DNA of 64,000 nt from assembly GCA_963767645.1 (NCBI GenBank), contig CAVYEW010000018.1, positions 124,001-188,000 on the forward strand. Direction: 5' to 3'. A program made the translations under genes and the position numbers. The stretch is from DATFDN01 sp963767645 (GTDB lineage Bacteria; Pseudomonadota; Alphaproteobacteria; Acetobacterales; Acetobacteraceae). The notes under the pieces are model-generated. The model was not told the DNA's origin. It did no database searches and saw only the letters and a list, made by a program, of their open reading frames with translations. This document shows positions 62,454 through 64,000 of this stretch, piece after piece. Positions within the stretch are counted from its first letter, which is position 1. Every line of letters begins with the position of its first letter.

Positions 62454-64000
62454 ATGAATACAGCAACGCAGCTTGGCGGGTTCGACGAGGGCTCGGCTGA
62501 GCAGACTTTTCTGCAGGAGATCGTCCGCAAACTGGGTCGCCGGAAGATTTTCATCCTCATGGCGACGGCCCTGCTGTTCGCGGCCGCGGCGGCGGGAATT
62601 CAATATCTTCCCAAGACTTACGAGAGTACCGCAACGGTAGAGGTGCAGTCGCAGACGCCGCACGCGGTTTCGGTGCGCGACGTGGTGGGCGACCAGACGT
62701 TCAGCGACGAGACCATGGGCACCGAGTTGGCGATCCTCAACTCGCGGGAGCTGCTGTCGCGGGTCGTCGACCAGCTGCACCTCACCACGGACCCGGAGTT
62801 CAACCCGAACCTGAAGCCGGCTCTCCTGGACGGGGTCAGCCCGGCGCTGGTCACGTTCTTCGACCGCTGGGCACCGGAGGCCGTCCGGAGCCTGTGGCCT
62901 GGCGAAAAGGCCGCCCCCACGCGCGAACGGGAGTACGACGACGTCCTGGACACCCTGCGCAAGCACCTGGCGATCGCGCCGGTCAGCCACTCGCGGGTGA
63001 TGCAGATCTCGGCCTACTCGCATGACCGCCACAAGGCCGCTACGATCGCCAACGCCGTCGCCGGCAGCTACATCACCGCTCATCTCGAGCAGAAGGCCGA
63101 GGTTTCCAGCGAGGCGCACCAGTTCATCGAGAAGCAGCTCGGCGAGCTGCGGCAAGCCGCCAACAGCGCCGCCCAGGCCGTAGAGGATTACCGGAACCAG
63201 AACGGGCTGATCGCCGGCGAGAAGAACACCCTGCTGCAGGAGGAGCTGACCGCGGCGAGCAACCAGCTCCTCGACGCCCGCGGCAAGCTGGCGACCCTGA
63301 ACACCCAGTGGCAGGCCATCAAGACCGGCGACCCGGAGAACGTCGCGGCGGTGCTCGCGAACCCGACCATCGTCAAGTTGCGGGAGCAGGAATCGACGAT
63401 GACCATGCAGCTGGCGAACATGAGCCGGCGCTATGGCAGCGACTCCTCGTTCCTCGCGCCGCTGAAGGCGCAGCTTGGCGCGGTGCGGGCCTCGATCGCC
63501 GCCGAGGCGCGCCGCGAGGTGCCGAGCCTGCAATATGCGGTCAATGCCCAGCAGGCTAATGTCAATGGGCTCGTTGCCCGGCTGAGCGACCTGATCGGGC
63601 GGGTAAGGAAGATGGAGCTGGCGCGCGCGCATCTGGCGACGCTGACCGACGAGAGCCGCGCGGCGCACGACATCTATGTGAATTTCCTCAGCCGCGCGAA
63701 GGAGACGGATCAGGACGTGCAGTGGACCGCCGCGCCGGCGGCGAATGTGCGGGTCATCTCGCAGGCGGCCGATCCCATCCACCCCTGGTTTCCCAACAAC
63801 AAGCTTATGCTGCCCGCCGCGCTGATCCTGTCGTTCGGCGCCGCCTGCGGCACCGCGCTGCTGGCCGAGAGCCGGAACAAGGGCGTTCTCAGCATGCGCC
63901 AGATCGAGGCGCTGTTCGGGGTGACCCCGCTCGGCCTCATTCCGCTGCGCACGGAGCGGACGGAGGCGATCTATCATGACGCCACCGAGCAGTTGTGGAA
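62454..64000 (+). CDS. Wzz/GumC family exopolysaccharide transport protein, partial
   Basis: Starts at ATG 62454 (MNTATQLGGFDEGSAEQTF) and remains open to the end of the window, 515 codons. A first transmembrane helix (FILMATALLFAAAAAGIQYL) lies near residue 35. It is followed by the Wzz-type segment TYESTATVEVQSQTP and long coiled-coil-prone helices (about 215-400). A second transmembrane segment NKLMLPAALILSFGAACGTAL lies near residue 450, then LFGVTPLGLIPL. This is the layout of GumC/Wzc-type polysaccharide co-polymerases; a tyrosine-kinase domain may follow beyond 64000. It controls chain length and export of the polymer made with the upstream glycosyltransferase. Confidence 0.9.
   Translation, partial: MNTATQLGGFDEGSAEQTFLQEIVRKLGRRKIFILMATALLFAAAAAGIQYLPKTYESTATVEVQSQTPHAVSVRDVVGDQTFSDETMGTELAILNSRELLSRVVDQLHLTTDPEFNPNLKPALLDGVSPALVTFFDRWAPEAVRSLWPGEKAAPTREREYDDVLDTLRKHLAIAPVSHSRVMQISAYSHDRHKAATIANAVAGSYITAHLEQKAEVSSEAHQFIEKQLGELRQAANSAAQAVEDYRNQNGLIAGEKNTLLQEELTAASNQLLDARGKLATLNTQWQAIKTGDPENVAAVLANPTIVKLREQESTMTMQLANMSRRYGSDSSFLAPLKAQLGAVRASIAAEARREVPSLQYAVNAQQANVNGLVARLSDLIGRVRKMELARAHLATLTDESRAAHDIYVNFLSRAKETDQDVQWTAAPAANVRVISQAADPIHPWFPNNKLMLPAALILSFGAACGTALLAESRNKGVLSMRQIEALFGVTPLGLIPLRTERTEAIYHDATEQLW

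Overview
This 64 kb window is GC-rich chromosomal DNA, most likely from a metabolically versatile alphaproteobacterium (Rhodospirillales/Acetobacteraceae-like is my best guess). The reasons are the codon use, the TRAP and branched-chain-type ABC binding proteins, isocitrate lyase next to a short-chain fatty acyl regulator, an NrfD-type formate dehydrogenase, and dispersed GC-rich palindromic repeats. No rRNA, tRNA, CRISPR array or recognisable prophage was seen.

Layout. 1-10301: a catabolic island. A leftward block (Zn alcohol dehydrogenase, cyclase-family hydrolase, acyl-CoA ligase) diverges from a rightward block: luciferase-like monooxygenase (frameshifted), flavin reductase, double-cupin dioxygenase, TauD-type dioxygenase, amidohydrolase, ABC substrate-binding protein and a second CoA ligase. 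10431-14194: a small protein, isocitrate lyase and its divergent XRE/ScfR-type regulator, and a Tyr/Pro-rich lipoprotein. 14222-16901: a histidine kinase - double KaiC ATPase - response regulator cassette. 17004-20373: succinate-semialdehyde dehydrogenase, HU and an MFS transporter. 20361-23335: a TRAP transporter on the minus strand. 23736-25684: small proteins and a decayed DUF2147 gene.

25720-32099 holds a formate dehydrogenase locus. The catalytic subunit is read through an in-frame TGA at the selenocysteine position, followed by a SECIS-like hairpin. The iron-sulfur and NrfD membrane subunits are divergent. 32246-34196 is a three-gene operon. Its last gene, a carboxymuconolactone decarboxylase/AhpD-like protein, also has an in-frame TGA, at the second position of the catalytic CxxC motif (giving CxxU-xxx-H). 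A perfect 8-bp hairpin with a GGTCG loop follows at SECIS distance. I read this as a second selenoprotein, and it is the most interesting item in the window.

34193-39643: N-acyl-D-amino-acid deacylase and HyuB/HyuA-type genes, with near-identical palindromic elements in the gaps. 39763-40223: a DUF559 nuclease-like gene (frameshifted) bracketed by inverted repeats that also supply its start signals. 40360-46754: a second catabolic operon (ThDP enzyme, HMG-CoA-lyase-like, MmgE/PrpD, HpaB-type hydroxylase, extradiol dioxygenase). 46760-50281: a 1173-residue LGFP-repeat protein with a papain-like Cys/His/Asn region. 50493-53598: aminotransferase, gamma-glutamyltransferase-like lipoprotein, VOC protein. 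53731-56753: DsbA-like protein, IalB-like protein, RlmN, GNAT. 56813-57462: an AbrB-type antitoxin with a frameshifted PIN toxin. 57464-61299: ThDP enzyme and amylo-alpha-1,6-glucosidase. 61571-64000: start of an exopolysaccharide locus (WecG/TagA glycosyltransferase and a Wzz/GumC protein running off the window).

Four genes carry indels (luciferase-like monooxygenase, DUF2147, DUF559, PIN). They could be real pseudogenes or assembly errors. The two in-frame TGA cases differ from these: there is no frame change, the residue replaced is the catalytic Sec/Cys, and a SECIS-like hairpin follows.
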